32,355 nt of DNA, taken from assembly GCA_964423925.1 (NCBI GenBank), contig CAYRGQ010000034.1, positions 1 through 32,355 of the forward strand. The letters run 5' to 3'. This DNA comes from CAYRGQ01 sp964423925 (GTDB lineage Bacteria; Bacteroidota; Bacteroidia; Sphingobacteriales; Sphingobacteriaceae). A program made the position numbers and the translations under genes. Shown piece by piece: positions 7,204 to 16,454 of this stretch (positions are counted from its first letter, which is position 1; each line of letters opens with the position of its first letter). Below the pieces are notes generated by a model. That model saw only the letters and a program-made list of their open reading frames with translations. It was not told where the DNA came from and did not search any database.

Positions 7204-8589
7204 TTAAGGGGTGTGCCTCGGAATCTTCCTTCGCTTAGACAGTGCTTGCAAAATGGGCACGATAGCCACCACTACCAATGGAAAGGTAAAAATCAAAATC
7301 GGGTTTTTGGCAAATACCGTAAACGTATCTTCTTCGCTCATGTATTGGAACATGTTGATGACGACGGCGACTACCTCCAATAACAGGACGACGCTAACTA
7401 GAGCCACGCTTTCCAGATTATTGTTGATAAACATCGAAAACGACAGATTCGTGTAATACAGTACCAACAGCGCGAACAATACGACGAACAACCCGACGAG
7501 AATGTAAAGATAAACCTCCCAATAATTCGCTTGGTAGTCGGCCCTCATCAGCAAGGAAGCCATATCTTCGTCCACGGCCGTCAGGTTTGCCGTCTTCACG
7601 TCCCAAGTGCTGGGAAAAAAGCGGGCGATATAGTAATGGCTTTTCAATTGATCGACAAAGCCCGGCGACAGCGAGTCTCGATTCACCACCGCTAACGGCA
7701 CGATGAACGGGGTAGTCGAATGAGTATCGAACCCCGAAGCGTCTGACGGTGCATGTTGCGTCTCGCCTGACGACATCGCCCAATCCCGATCAAAAAGCCC
7801 TAAAAATGACACTTCTAGCGCCAACGCATAGAGCAAATCACGATGACGGGCTTCCTCGTCGGGCCTTTGCATTGCGATTTCTAAGCGAATGTCCTTTTCA
7901 AACTTGAAATCGCGGCTTGCGTCCAATAGCAATCGAACGGATTTCACGAACTGCACCAACTCACGTTTCAGCTCGTATTTGAAATCAGGCAATACCAGCA
8001 TCAAGGATTGGGGATTGCCGACACGCTGAAGCTCTTGGAATAACTGCACGAGTGACAAACGGATCATAGCAGTATCTTGCAGGAACTCGCTCGCGGTTAA
8101 GCGATCACTCAAACGGAACATAACCGCCTTGTCTACATTCGCGGCCTCCTGCCCGGACTTGGACTCACTGCTGATTACGAGTTGATTGTTGACGTAATCG
8201 ACGTCAACTTCGCGGACGGCAAATGCTCGCGACACTTGACCACCACCATCGCGGGGCAGGATAAAATTGTAGAACAGCCGATACGCATCTGGATCGAACT
8301 GCCGGATGGAATCCATCGTGCGCTGGAATGCATCAAAATCCTGAAGCATGGCGGAAAGCGCCACTTCGCTGCCCACATACTGCCGTATATAGTCTTCGAA
8401 GTAGTTGATATAAACCGTGTCGCGCACGGTATCCCGCGGTAACTCCTTGAGCCGCTCAAACGTATCTTCGGTTTCCATATAGAATTTTGGAAACTCGTCG
8501 TCATAGTTTATTTGCGCCACCAAAGACGTCGGCACAAATACAGCGAAAATCGCCAAAACAATTAACGTAAGCTTACGTAACATACTCAT
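7204..8589 (-). CDS. Secreted or membrane protein with three C-terminal helices, putative injection-system membrane anchor
   Basis: This is the last gene of the injection operon, 461 aa. The start at 8589 is chosen because it gives a clear signal peptide (basic MSMLRKLT, then LIVLAIFAVFV, likely cleavage after A25) and falls 7 nt beyond the ATPase stop; the longer frame upstream only reads through the ATPase gene. Residues about 26-355 form a large soluble region outside the cytoplasm, with acidic and helical text and no known domain. Three membrane helices follow at about 359-380, 394-414 and 429-450, then a basic tail (SKRRKIPRHTP) predicted to be cytoplasmic. No such component exists in free particles such as Afp, whereas membrane-tethered systems need an anchor. 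Its place as a tightly linked operon member argues for a function with the apparatus: anchor, docking platform or release factor. This is inference; no homologue is named. Confidence 0.75.
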   Translation of the reverse strand: MSMLRKLTLIVLAIFAVFVPTSLVAQINYDDEFPKFYMETEDTFERLKELPRDTVRDTVYINYFEDYIRQYVGSEVALSAMLQDFDAFQRTMDSIRQFDPDAYRLFYNFILPRDGGGQVSRAFAVREVDVDYVNNQLVISSESKSGQEAANVDKAVMFRLSDRLTASEFLQDTAMIRLSLVQLFQELQRVGNPQSLMLVLPDFKYELKRELVQFVKSVRLLLDASRDFKFEKDIRLEIAMQRPDEEARHRDLLYALALEVSFLGLFDRDWAMSSGETQHAPSDASGFDTHSTTPFIVPLAVVNRDSLSPGFVDQLKSHYYIARFFPSTWDVKTANLTAVDEDMASLLMRADYQANYWEVYLYILVGLFVVLFALLVLYYTNLSFSMFINNNLESVALVSVVLLLEVVAVVINMFQYMSEEDTFTVFAKNPILIFTFPLVVVAIVPILQALSKRRKIPRHTP

Positions 8590-8596
8590 AAGATTT

Positions 8597-9916
8597 TTAA
8601 TGCTCCACCATGATTCCTTGTTTCTCCTGCTCATGCCGGATGGCATCGCGTAGTAGCCTCTGCGTGAGTCGCGCCCCCTCCTGACGGTGCAGCCATATCG
8701 CACATCGCTGAATAACGTTGACGATCGTGCCACCCGCCAATTCCACGTCAGCGGCTTCGTCGAGTAGGCTATTGCGGTCGCTATCCGTCCAAGCCGCAGG
8801 AATCCAGCGATCCCAGAGTTGTCTCCTCAGCCGCGCGTCGGGCATCGGGAAGTGCACAACTTGTTGAAAACGTCTCAGAAAAGCCTCATCCACCTGATCC
8901 TTTAGGTTCGTGGCCAAAACCACGAATCCAGGGAAGTCTTCGACACGTTGCAATAGGTATGATACTTCTTGGTTAGCGTACCGATCATTGGAGTTGTTCG
9001 TTTCTGTCCGCTTACCAAACAGGGCGTCTGCCTCGTCAAAAAACAGAATCCAGTCTTTCTGTGCCGCGCGATCGAAGATCTTCGACAGGTTCTTTTCCGT
9101 TTCCCCGATATATTTAGAAACCATCATGGAGAGGTCAATGCGAAAGACATCTAATCCGTGTTGCTTTCCGAGCAGCGTGGCGGCCAGGGTTTTTCCCGTG
9201 CCCGGCGGGCCATAAAATAGACAACGGTATCCTGGCTTAATGATCGCGTCTAAACACCCCTGCTGGCGGATTTCGTGTGCATGATGCATCCAGACAGCAA
9301 TATCCTCTAAACTACGCCTCACGTGCGGCGGCACGATCAGGTCGCCCCATTCCATGGTGGTATGCAGACGCTTGGCCGCAAAGTCGGGCTGATGTTCGGA
9401 CGAATACACGCCGCCCGGAATAATACACGCCAAGAACTCATCCGACACAGCCAAACGGCCACTTAGGAACGGTTCACCGGCTTCCTGCCCGACGAGATGC
9501 AAGATATTGCGCCGGTAGAAGATGCCCTCCTTACCGAACATCCTAAATATCTCCTCGCCCACCACTGAGTTTTCCGTGCGCAATAAAAAGGCAGCCGTCA
9601 GCCCCGTGGGTAAAAAACCGGTATGACGCTGTGCCTTCCAGCCCCCGAATTGGGTGTAGGGGCGGTCGAGCGTTTTATTTTGAACAAAAAACAGGTCCAA
9701 AGCATCAGGTGCCACATGGGGCATTAGGGCCAACAGCAGCACAAGACGCTCCTGCGGACTAAGTTCCTCGCCGATCTCAGACTCCATAAAATCAGCCGCT
9801 GGCTGCGGTATGTCCCAGATATTGCCGTGGCGTCCGTCCTGTTGGAAATAAATTGCAAAAGATGTGGCAAGAACCTCTTTAAAATATACGATCCAGGGTT
9901 GCATGTTGTGCATCAT
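8597..9916 (-). CDS. AAA+ ATPase of the contractile injection system (Afp15-like)
   Basis: This 439-aa protein has a variable N-terminal half and a C-terminal AAA+ module. Seen motifs are Walker A GPPGTGKT (about 236-243), Walker B ILFFDEAD (about 290-297), sensor-1 LATN (about 334-337) and an arginine-finger-like FLRRF (about 346-351). Afp15-type ATPases are conserved in eCIS loci and act in particle assembly. The gene follows the 1225-aa protein without a gap. Three starts crowd together: GTG 9919 overlaps the preceding stop, and ATG 9916 and ATG 9913 follow. ATG 9916 is chosen as the first ATG; the Shine-Dalgarno signal is weak for all three. Catalytic motifs appear intact, so it should be active. 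Confidence 0.93.
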   Translation of the reverse strand: MMHNMQPWIVYFKEVLATSFAIYFQQDGRHGNIWDIPQPAADFMESEIGEELSPQERLVLLLALMPHVAPDALDLFFVQNKTLDRPYTQFGGWKAQRHTGFLPTGLTAAFLLRTENSVVGEEIFRMFGKEGIFYRRNILHLVGQEAGEPFLSGRLAVSDEFLACIIPGGVYSSEHQPDFAAKRLHTTMEWGDLIVPPHVRRSLEDIAVWMHHAHEIRQQGCLDAIIKPGYRCLFYGPPGTGKTLAATLLGKQHGLDVFRIDLSMMVSKYIGETEKNLSKIFDRAAQKDWILFFDEADALFGKRTETNNSNDRYANQEVSYLLQRVEDFPGFVVLATNLKDQVDEAFLRRFQQVVHFPMPDARLRRQLWDRWIPAAWTDSDRNSLLDEAADVELAGGTIVNVIQRCAIWLHRQEGARLTQRLLRDAIRHEQEKQGIMVEH

Positions 9917-9918
9917 CA

Positions 9919-12900
9919 CTATCGACTCATTAAATCATTTACCTGTGCTTCCAACAACAAAACGGCGGGTACCCGACCGCTGTCATGATTGATACGCAAA
10001 TAGGTTTCAATCTCCGTTTTCAGATTCCTTAGTGTTTCCAAGCCGGGGGCCGCATGATAAGCCACCAATGCGTTGTCGACACGTGTAATGCGATCCCCCC
10101 TTGACGTCACCCGCCCCAAAATGGACTTCGTGATGCTGAGCGCCTGAAATTGCTCGAGCGTCGGCAAGGATATCGTTTGCGCCTGCAGGATAGGATCCGC
10201 GCCCGCCATAGCCTCGGCCTTCTCGATCAGCCCCTCTACTTCGACTAGGTCAGGAATATTGAGTGTGCTGAGGTCGTCGATCTGGTTGAGGTTGCTCGGC
10301 ATGCCACGTTCCAAATCACTTTCTTGCAACGCCATGATTTTTCGCAATTCAGCCAGTGAATTTTCTATCGTATTTTCAATGCGATCCAATGCATGCCCAT
10401 GCGTTTCGAGTTTCTCCCATATTTTCTCTAATTGGTATTTTTCGTTAAATGCGTGGAGCTTGGCATTCGTATCTGCTTCATTGGCTTCTAAAAGCTTGTG
10501 GAAATAAGCTTCCTTTTTCGCCATGATACGCATAAACTGGGCGGAGCGCTTTTTGAACCGGCCGTTCGCTTCTATCCGCTGCGTCTGCAGGGCGATTAAT
10601 CCGGCGTGCTTGACATCATGTTCCTTGGCTAAGATCTTCCTCCGCTCCACACCACTTCCCATGATGTAGGCTTCCGAATTGAGCAATTCCTCGACCTCGC
10701 GACCTACAATCTCTCGTACCGGTGCTGGGTTAGCCTTGTCGCGGTCCAACCCCAGTTTTTCGCCTTTTGAAGGAACTATTTCTTCGTCCTTCTCGCCCAA
10801 TTCACCCTGCATAGCGTAGCGGCCCAGCACCCATTCGGCAGCCGTCCATTCGTAGAGTTTTTTCTCGATGAAATACAGGGCTTTGGCTTTGACGACGATA
10901 CCCACGCTGGCCACCGCATCGGCCGCCAGACTGTAGGAAACGACCAAGGGCTGCTCGCGTCGGAAACGCTTCTCTTCACGATCGTACTTGGCCGCACCGG
11001 CGATGGATGCATCGGCCTTCATTCGAGCCGTACCCTGGGCGAACACCCCAGCGCTCAGCGCAAGGATGGCTTGCGTACCCGCCTGCACGCCCAATTCGAC
11101 GCGGAGCCCCACGTCGCCTTGTATGCCACTGTTGCCTGCCACGCGCCAGATGCCATCATCCCCCTGTGCCTGCAGGCCCAACGATAGGGCAAACTGGGCG
11201 GCTGCACCCAGCGAACCATACACTTCCAGGCCGGGTACGATGGGAAAAATAATGCTCACCGATAAGGGCAGACCCGGCACCATATCAGCAAGTGAGAACT
11301 TCTTCTCACCTTCGAGCTTGGCCCGGAGGTTCTCGAAATCCACCTCCCCGGCGATACCCAACGCCCGAAAATTGAGCGGAGGTATCATCGGTTGAAAACT
11401 ACGGATGTGAAATCCCTGACTCGAAAAGCCGACGTCGGTTACCCGTATTCCCACTTGGTTGACCGGCAGGAAGTCAAACAGTCCGGAGTTGATACCGGAT
11501 ATCTCCGATTCATTTTCCCCTTTCTCCGACTGCCCGCCGAGGAAAACCATCTCGGCTTTCTGCACGTTAAATCCCTCCTTGCTCACCGCCATTTTTTCGG
11601 CGGTAAGTTTAAACATCGCCATCTCCAATGAGAGAGACGCTACACTGGCCCGGAACCCCCTCTCATCCAGGACGAGTTCGGCTTGATCGATCTTACCTTT
11701 AAGCTTCGGACGGTCGACATTGACCTCCACCCCGCCGCTCAAATTAAGCGCATAATTATCGCCTGACCGACTTACTTCGAAGCCCACACCCTGCAGAAGC
11801 AGCCCCGGTAGCAGTTCAATTGTTTCTGGGCCGGAGATCGTCGCCCGATTAAAGACCACACCGGATTCGCTAATTTCCAAATCGCGCACCTCGCCTTTGA
11901 CGTCAAGCGCCTTTATATGCACCTCGGCTTCAGGCATTTTAAGCCTGCGACCACCATGATCATAGCTAATACCTGTCGACTGCACTTGGAAGCTATCGTA
12001 GTCTGCTGAAAAGTACCCATTCTGCAATTTAAAGTTCGTTTCTTTCGCAAGGCTGTCGTGGGAAATGGAGAACTCTCCACCGGCTTCGACACCCGCGATA
12101 TTGACCTGAAGTCCCGCTTCTGCGTCCAGCGCGTAGGTCTTATCCGTGATTTCCAATGTACCCTTAGCGTTCGTCATTTTGACGCGATCGCCAAATAGCG
12201 CAATATCGCTATTGGCTTTAACGCCGCCTTTGCCCGCTGCCGATTTTTTAGTGATATTCAAGCGCTCTACGAAGGCCGTCAGGTCGATACCCACGGCGTT
12301 ATTGAGATTCAACTGGGCGTTATCCAGATGGAATCCGTCGTCGCGGTGTAAGCTCGCCTTTCCCACCGACAGCGTATTCGTCGACTCAGTAAACGAGTCG
12401 ATCGCTCCGGATAAGAACTGACCTTCTTGATCCAGCTGCAGCGTTAGCCCACCAGTGGCTGACCATTTAAGAATATCGATTGCCGCAGTGCCGGCAAAGG
12501 TTAGTCCCTGCTCCTTCTTGTAGGCGGCCCTAGCCCCTTTCATGGTGACCATATCGTTGAATACACCGAACTTACCCAGCTCAAATCCCAGTTGCTGGAT
12601 ACCCTCATTGCTAGCTTTAAGCAGGGTCATCTCCAGCCGGTGGATTTCAAAGAGATCTTTAAACTGTAGATGGCTAAGGATGCTTACCGTATCCTGCATT
12701 TCAAGGATAGCTCCCCCAGACCAAGGAAATATCAGCGTCAGTTTTCCGTCTTTGCCGATGCTGCGTTGATAGCCGAACATGCGGGCGCCAAGCGCAAAAT
12801 CGGCATGAAGTCCACCCTCAGTTTGGTCTCCTCCTTCCTGATCGGCATCCCTCGATCCCTCCAAATGCAGCCCTTTTACCTCGACCCAAATAATCCGTAA

Positions 12901-13596
12901 GTCGATCTTCGCCAAGGACACTTGGCTGGATTCACCGTTTGCGGATGCGACGTCACCGTCCGGTACGCGGTCCTGCACGGTGCTGTCTGCCGCGCTCCCC
13001 CAAAAATAGCTGTATAGCAGTTTGCCCATCCCGACTGCGCTAGACACGGGGTTGCTCATCACCTGAACGACTAAAGTCAGCTTTTCGACGGCATACGCTA
13101 GCGACGTACTCTTCACCTCACGATCAGCATCGATCAAGTAGGTCTCTACGGTGGCAAACATGCCCTTGGGCAACGCGTACATGACGCGTCCCGTCAAGTA
13201 CAGAATGCCCGTGCGAACCGGTGCAGGCAAACTGCTCCAGATGGACAGCGCCAAGGAAAGGGCGTTTGTAAAGCGCTGCAGCTTATCAAACACCAAGGTA
13301 AAGGTCTCAACCTTCCGGAGCATACCCAGCGCCTGTTGGTCTGCAAATGCCAACAGGGAGGTCAAGCCGAAATCGCCCAAATACTTCGAGAGCATCTGTT
13401 TCGTGACCATCCCTAGTATGCCGTCGCCATCTTTCATGATGTGACGATCCTCGCTGCCCAAGCCCACCATCTTGCCCAGGGCCGAGGGCGCATACTGCTT
13501 CAACACGTCCGCTATTCCGGCTTGGTTTGCACTGCGAGGTTGTTGTAGGTCGGCCTCTATCTGGGATTCTTGATTAGGTAATTTCTCGTGCGCCAT
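9919..13596 (-). CDS. Giant uncharacterised injection-system protein with beta repeats and a coiled coil
   Basis: A 1225-aa protein between the tape measure and the ATPase. The start at 13596 (MAHEKLPNQE) has a GGAG site 6 nt ahead and begins 2 nt past the tape-measure stop; an upstream frame start at 13662 overlaps that gene and has no such site. Four zones can be seen. Residues 1-200 are helical and partly hydrophobic. About 230-760 is a long beta-rich repeat region with alternating short strands (ITDKTYALDAEAGLQVNIAG, for example), suggestive of a solenoid or lamellar fold. About 795-870 is glycine- and alanine-rich (LSLGLQAQG, LGVQAGTQAILALSAGVF). About 985-1100 is a charged coiled coil (ANEADTNAKLHAFNEKYQ). 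No catalytic domain is recognised and there is no signal peptide. Its size and fixed place in the operon suggest a structural part (fibre, cage or lumen protein) or large cargo; I cannot decide between these. Confidence 0.8.
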   Translation of the reverse strand: MAHEKLPNQESQIEADLQQPRSANQAGIADVLKQYAPSALGKMVGLGSEDRHIMKDGDGILGMVTKQMLSKYLGDFGLTSLLAFADQQALGMLRKVETFTLVFDKLQRFTNALSLALSIWSSLPAPVRTGILYLTGRVMYALPKGMFATVETYLIDADREVKSTSLAYAVEKLTLVVQVMSNPVSSAVGMGKLLYSYFWGSAADSTVQDRVPDGDVASANGESSQVSLAKIDLRIIWVEVKGLHLEGSRDADQEGGDQTEGGLHADFALGARMFGYQRSIGKDGKLTLIFPWSGGAILEMQDTVSILSHLQFKDLFEIHRLEMTLLKASNEGIQQLGFELGKFGVFNDMVTMKGARAAYKKEQGLTFAGTAAIDILKWSATGGLTLQLDQEGQFLSGAIDSFTESTNTLSVGKASLHRDDGFHLDNAQLNLNNAVGIDLTAFVERLNITKKSAAGKGGVKANSDIALFGDRVKMTNAKGTLEITDKTYALDAEAGLQVNIAGVEAGGEFSISHDSLAKETNFKLQNGYFSADYDSFQVQSTGISYDHGGRRLKMPEAEVHIKALDVKGEVRDLEISESGVVFNRATISGPETIELLPGLLLQGVGFEVSRSGDNYALNLSGGVEVNVDRPKLKGKIDQAELVLDERGFRASVASLSLEMAMFKLTAEKMAVSKEGFNVQKAEMVFLGGQSEKGENESEISGINSGLFDFLPVNQVGIRVTDVGFSSQGFHIRSFQPMIPPLNFRALGIAGEVDFENLRAKLEGEKKFSLADMVPGLPLSVSIIFPIVPGLEVYGSLGAAAQFALSLGLQAQGDDGIWRVAGNSGIQGDVGLRVELGVQAGTQAILALSAGVFAQGTARMKADASIAGAAKYDREEKRFRREQPLVVSYSLAADAVASVGIVVKAKALYFIEKKLYEWTAAEWVLGRYAMQGELGEKDEEIVPSKGEKLGLDRDKANPAPVREIVGREVEELLNSEAYIMGSGVERRKILAKEHDVKHAGLIALQTQRIEANGRFKKRSAQFMRIMAKKEAYFHKLLEANEADTNAKLHAFNEKYQLEKIWEKLETHGHALDRIENTIENSLAELRKIMALQESDLERGMPSNLNQIDDLSTLNIPDLVEVEGLIEKAEAMAGADPILQAQTISLPTLEQFQALSITKSILGRVTSRGDRITRVDNALVAYHAAPGLETLRNLKTEIETYLRINHDSGRVPAVLLLEAQVNDLMSR

Positions 13597-13598
13597 GG

Positions 13599-16454
13599 TT
13601 ATCTCCAGGTTACATAAATGCCATGATCCATCCAGGGGTGGCGAATTACATTGAATTTCCAAGGCAACGTATCCAACAACATGTCGAACGCCTTGGCAGC
13701 AACATTCAGTTGCATGGTTTCATCGGTTTTAATCAACCGTCCGTCCCTTCTCAGAAAACTTTCTCGCAACGCTTCGACCGACGAATGCCGAAGCTTCTCC
13801 CAATGTTGAAGTACTCCGCCCAGCATACCCATAACGAGGTTTTTGTGAGCCTCTCCTAGCGCTATTTCCTTTGGAATAGGCACACCCGTCCGGAATCCGG
13901 TGAGCAATTTGTTAAGTTCTAGCTCATACTCGGGAAACGCTCCCTCACCGAACACCGCATACTGCAACATAAAAATGCCATATATCTGGCTTTCACGGTC
14001 GCGAAACTGGCGTTTACTATCGTCGAGTAAACCAGCTGCTGCGAACAACCTAGGCATGAAGGGAGCCAGCATGACTAGCCCAGCGTTGTAAATGTAGCGC
14101 GGATCCGCATCCGCCATATCATCCGGCGGCCGTAAAACAGCCGTTGCTTGCACTTGCGGGCGTTCGTGATCGCGCATATAGCGATGTAGCAAAGGTTCTT
14201 TGGCCGCGACACCTTCGAGCGCTTCATATAAGGCACGCTCATCCGCTGCCGTCAGAACGGACGACATGAGCATGGCCAATAGGCGGTTAATAGCCTGCTC
14301 AACACTCCATCCCTTGGTACTCTCCGCAAGCTTGATAAGGTAGTCCAGCCACTCTTGGCGGGGATAACGGGCACCCCACACCCGTTTCAAACGGCTGAAC
14401 AATTTGACTTCGATACTTATTAGTTTTTCCGCCATCGACAGGAACGATGAGGTGACGGGCCGATCGTGCAAAGACGGTGCGGCTACCGCCAATCCGGCGT
14501 AATGCTTTTTAACAAGCCGTTTCATATCCTCGGCCGCGGATGAAACTCCCCGCCCCACAATCTCATCATGCAAATCGTGAATTGCAGAAACCACATCGTA
14601 AGAGAATCCCCTAAGTGTACTCGGCATCTGTACACGCAGATGGGCTATTAATGCCTCAAAACGTACATTATAGTGTGCGGCTAAGCGGTCAAGCACGCGC
14701 CGAATGATGTGTTTTTTATTGAACACCTGTCGCTCGGTCTCGATTAACACTCCATAGAGAAAGCTCCATTTAATCACCTGCCAAGAGCTGATGTTAACTG
14801 GGCGGACTACGCCGCCTAGGGCGAGTTCTTCGAGGGTAACGGCATAGGCACTAATGAATTGCTGCTCATCCGGATACAGATGAACCAGAAGCTCCTGCCG
14901 CCCTTGCTCGTCTAGTTGCTTCAGTGCTTGCAGCCGCTTTTGGCTATCGCTCAGCCACGATCGCCACAGTTTGACGTCTACCCCGGAAAGGATTATCCTT
15001 TGCGCGAGCGGCAGCGCCTTATCGACGTAACGTTCGGATCCGTCGAGATATCGCTCCCCAGCACCGTCATCCAAAGGAGCGGTAATTTCTGTTCGCGAGG
15101 ACGGCTGGTTAGCTGCGTCGGGCGTCGTATTTAGGGGCGACTTTTCGCCACGTATCTCATCATGCCATTCGCTTACGATCTGGCGTATGTATGGATCAAC
15201 GGGAAAGTCGGCCAAGAGCGGTTGAACCCAGTCCAGTATTTGCAGTACATGCAGGTTATAGTGCGCAGCAATCCGAGTTAAGACCGACCGTACTACCCAT
15301 CGCTGATCCAAGGTCGTGACGGAGCGTTGGAGGACGAGCGGAAAAATGATTCGCCACTTCACCTTACGAAAGTCCCTGCCCGCCCGCTGGCCCAACATAG
15401 CCTCGCGATGCGTATCGAGATAACTGGCATACGAAACGACAAAGTCAGCATCGCGTTTAGATTCCACAACGATATAGACCATGCTTTTGATGGCACGCTC
15501 GGACAGGTTGGCAATATATCTATGACAGGAATCCGGATCGGCCAGCACCTTGACCAACAGGTTTCGATGCGGCCGAATACTTTCTACCCCTATGGCATCT
15601 TTCTGCAAATCGCCGAGTATGAGCATCAACTCGGGATTTGGGTTGCTTCTCATATAGCTGTCTATATGAGCAACTAATTGACTGAGTAAAAAAGCGTAGG
15701 ATGTATTGAATTTAGCAGCGAGCCGCGCGATTGTCCAGCGGACAAAGTTCTTTTTATCGAAGAAAGAACTCCTATCGGTCAACAAATAAGACAGAACGAC
15801 CAGCCAAACCGTATGTCGATAATCCACGGCGCTAACCTCAGGGTCGGGCACTTGTCGGTATCTGACGACCAATGCGCGGACATACGCGGCAATAAATTCT
15901 CGCTCGGCAGGCTGGAGCAAGCCCACCAGCTGGCTAATCTCGTCATCCTCCAATTGGTAAACCAGCCGCTGTTGGACGTTATTCAAATGTCCGTAAGCTC
16001 GGAGATAGGCGATCAGATCGCTAGCCATGTGGCGCACGATCAACGAAAATAGGGCGGAAATGGACGCGACATGCGCGCTGATATGCCATGGAAGACGGCC
16101 GCTCTGCATAAAGTGCAGCCATGCTTGCCACCATTCGTCTTCTCGTAGATGGTCGCGGCGCCCTTCATCAATCGGCAACGCCAAACGAGCCTCCAAGGCT
16201 TGTCGTAAGGATTGCCTAAAGCGCTGGGGGTATTGCCGGAAGAAGTCCTCGGGCTGGAGTTTGCCCACTTCCACTTCCAACAGGTCGATATGCATGTAAG
16301 CGTCGCTGGATCCGTAACGTGCAAGTTCCTCGTCAATAATTTGTGGCAAAATGGTCTGCACGAAGTTATCGCACTTGTGATTAAACGAGTAGCCGAATCC
16401 GGGATCATCCGTTTGCAGCCGAAAATTCACGATATTCACTTGATTCACAGCCAT
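13599..16454 (-). CDS. Contractile injection system tape-measure protein (Afp14-like, CIS_TMP)
   Basis: This 951-aa protein matches the eCIS tape-measure family, whose N-terminus has a conserved pattern: here IDLLEVEVGKLQPEDF (about 56-71) followed by an amphipathic RFRQSLRQALEARL segment. It is thought to occupy the tube lumen and set its length. The body is almost wholly helical. A unit recurs three times: IARLAAKFNTSYAFLL (about 242-257), LTRIAAHYNLHVLQIL (about 392-407) and LDRLAAHYNVRFEALI (about 588-603), each after a hydrophobic and aromatic run. The start codon overlaps the end of the preceding wedge gene (ATGGCTGTGA), indicating translational coupling. The length is in the middle of what eCIS tape measures show, so a tube of moderate length is expected. 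No membrane segment or signal peptide is visible. Confidence 0.88.
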   Translation of the reverse strand: MAVNQVNIVNFRLQTDDPGFGYSFNHKCDNFVQTILPQIIDEELARYGSSDAYMHIDLLEVEVGKLQPEDFFRQYPQRFRQSLRQALEARLALPIDEGRRDHLREDEWWQAWLHFMQSGRLPWHISAHVASISALFSLIVRHMASDLIAYLRAYGHLNNVQQRLVYQLEDDEISQLVGLLQPAEREFIAAYVRALVVRYRQVPDPEVSAVDYRHTVWLVVLSYLLTDRSSFFDKKNFVRWTIARLAAKFNTSYAFLLSQLVAHIDSYMRSNPNPELMLILGDLQKDAIGVESIRPHRNLLVKVLADPDSCHRYIANLSERAIKSMVYIVVESKRDADFVVSYASYLDTHREAMLGQRAGRDFRKVKWRIIFPLVLQRSVTTLDQRWVVRSVLTRIAAHYNLHVLQILDWVQPLLADFPVDPYIRQIVSEWHDEIRGEKSPLNTTPDAANQPSSRTEITAPLDDGAGERYLDGSERYVDKALPLAQRIILSGVDVKLWRSWLSDSQKRLQALKQLDEQGRQELLVHLYPDEQQFISAYAVTLEELALGGVVRPVNISSWQVIKWSFLYGVLIETERQVFNKKHIIRRVLDRLAAHYNVRFEALIAHLRVQMPSTLRGFSYDVVSAIHDLHDEIVGRGVSSAAEDMKRLVKKHYAGLAVAAPSLHDRPVTSSFLSMAEKLISIEVKLFSRLKRVWGARYPRQEWLDYLIKLAESTKGWSVEQAINRLLAMLMSSVLTAADERALYEALEGVAAKEPLLHRYMRDHERPQVQATAVLRPPDDMADADPRYIYNAGLVMLAPFMPRLFAAAGLLDDSKRQFRDRESQIYGIFMLQYAVFGEGAFPEYELELNKLLTGFRTGVPIPKEIALGEAHKNLVMGMLGGVLQHWEKLRHSSVEALRESFLRRDGRLIKTDETMQLNVAAKAFDMLLDTLPWKFNVIRHPWMDHGIYVTWR
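13603..13606 (-). promoter_or_regulatory. Shine-Dalgarno site fixing the start of the 1225-aa gene
   Basis: GGAG on the minus strand, inside the last codons of the tape-measure gene, lies 6 nt ahead of the ATG at 13596. It decides against the longer frame start at 13662. Confidence 0.6.

Noticed and set aside
7051..7206. Plus-strand 51-codon frame overlapping the end of the membrane-protein gene
   Set aside because: Short, antisense to an established gene end, no promoter and no similarity I recognise.
8590..8733. Longer start for the membrane protein at 8733
   Set aside because: It would add 48 residues overlapping the ATPase gene and would hide the signal peptide; ATG 8589 yields a normal one.
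13597..13662. Longer start for the 1225-aa protein at 13662
   Set aside because: The extra 22 residues overlap the tape-measure coding end and lack a ribosome site, whereas ATG 13596 has GGAG 6 nt upstream.
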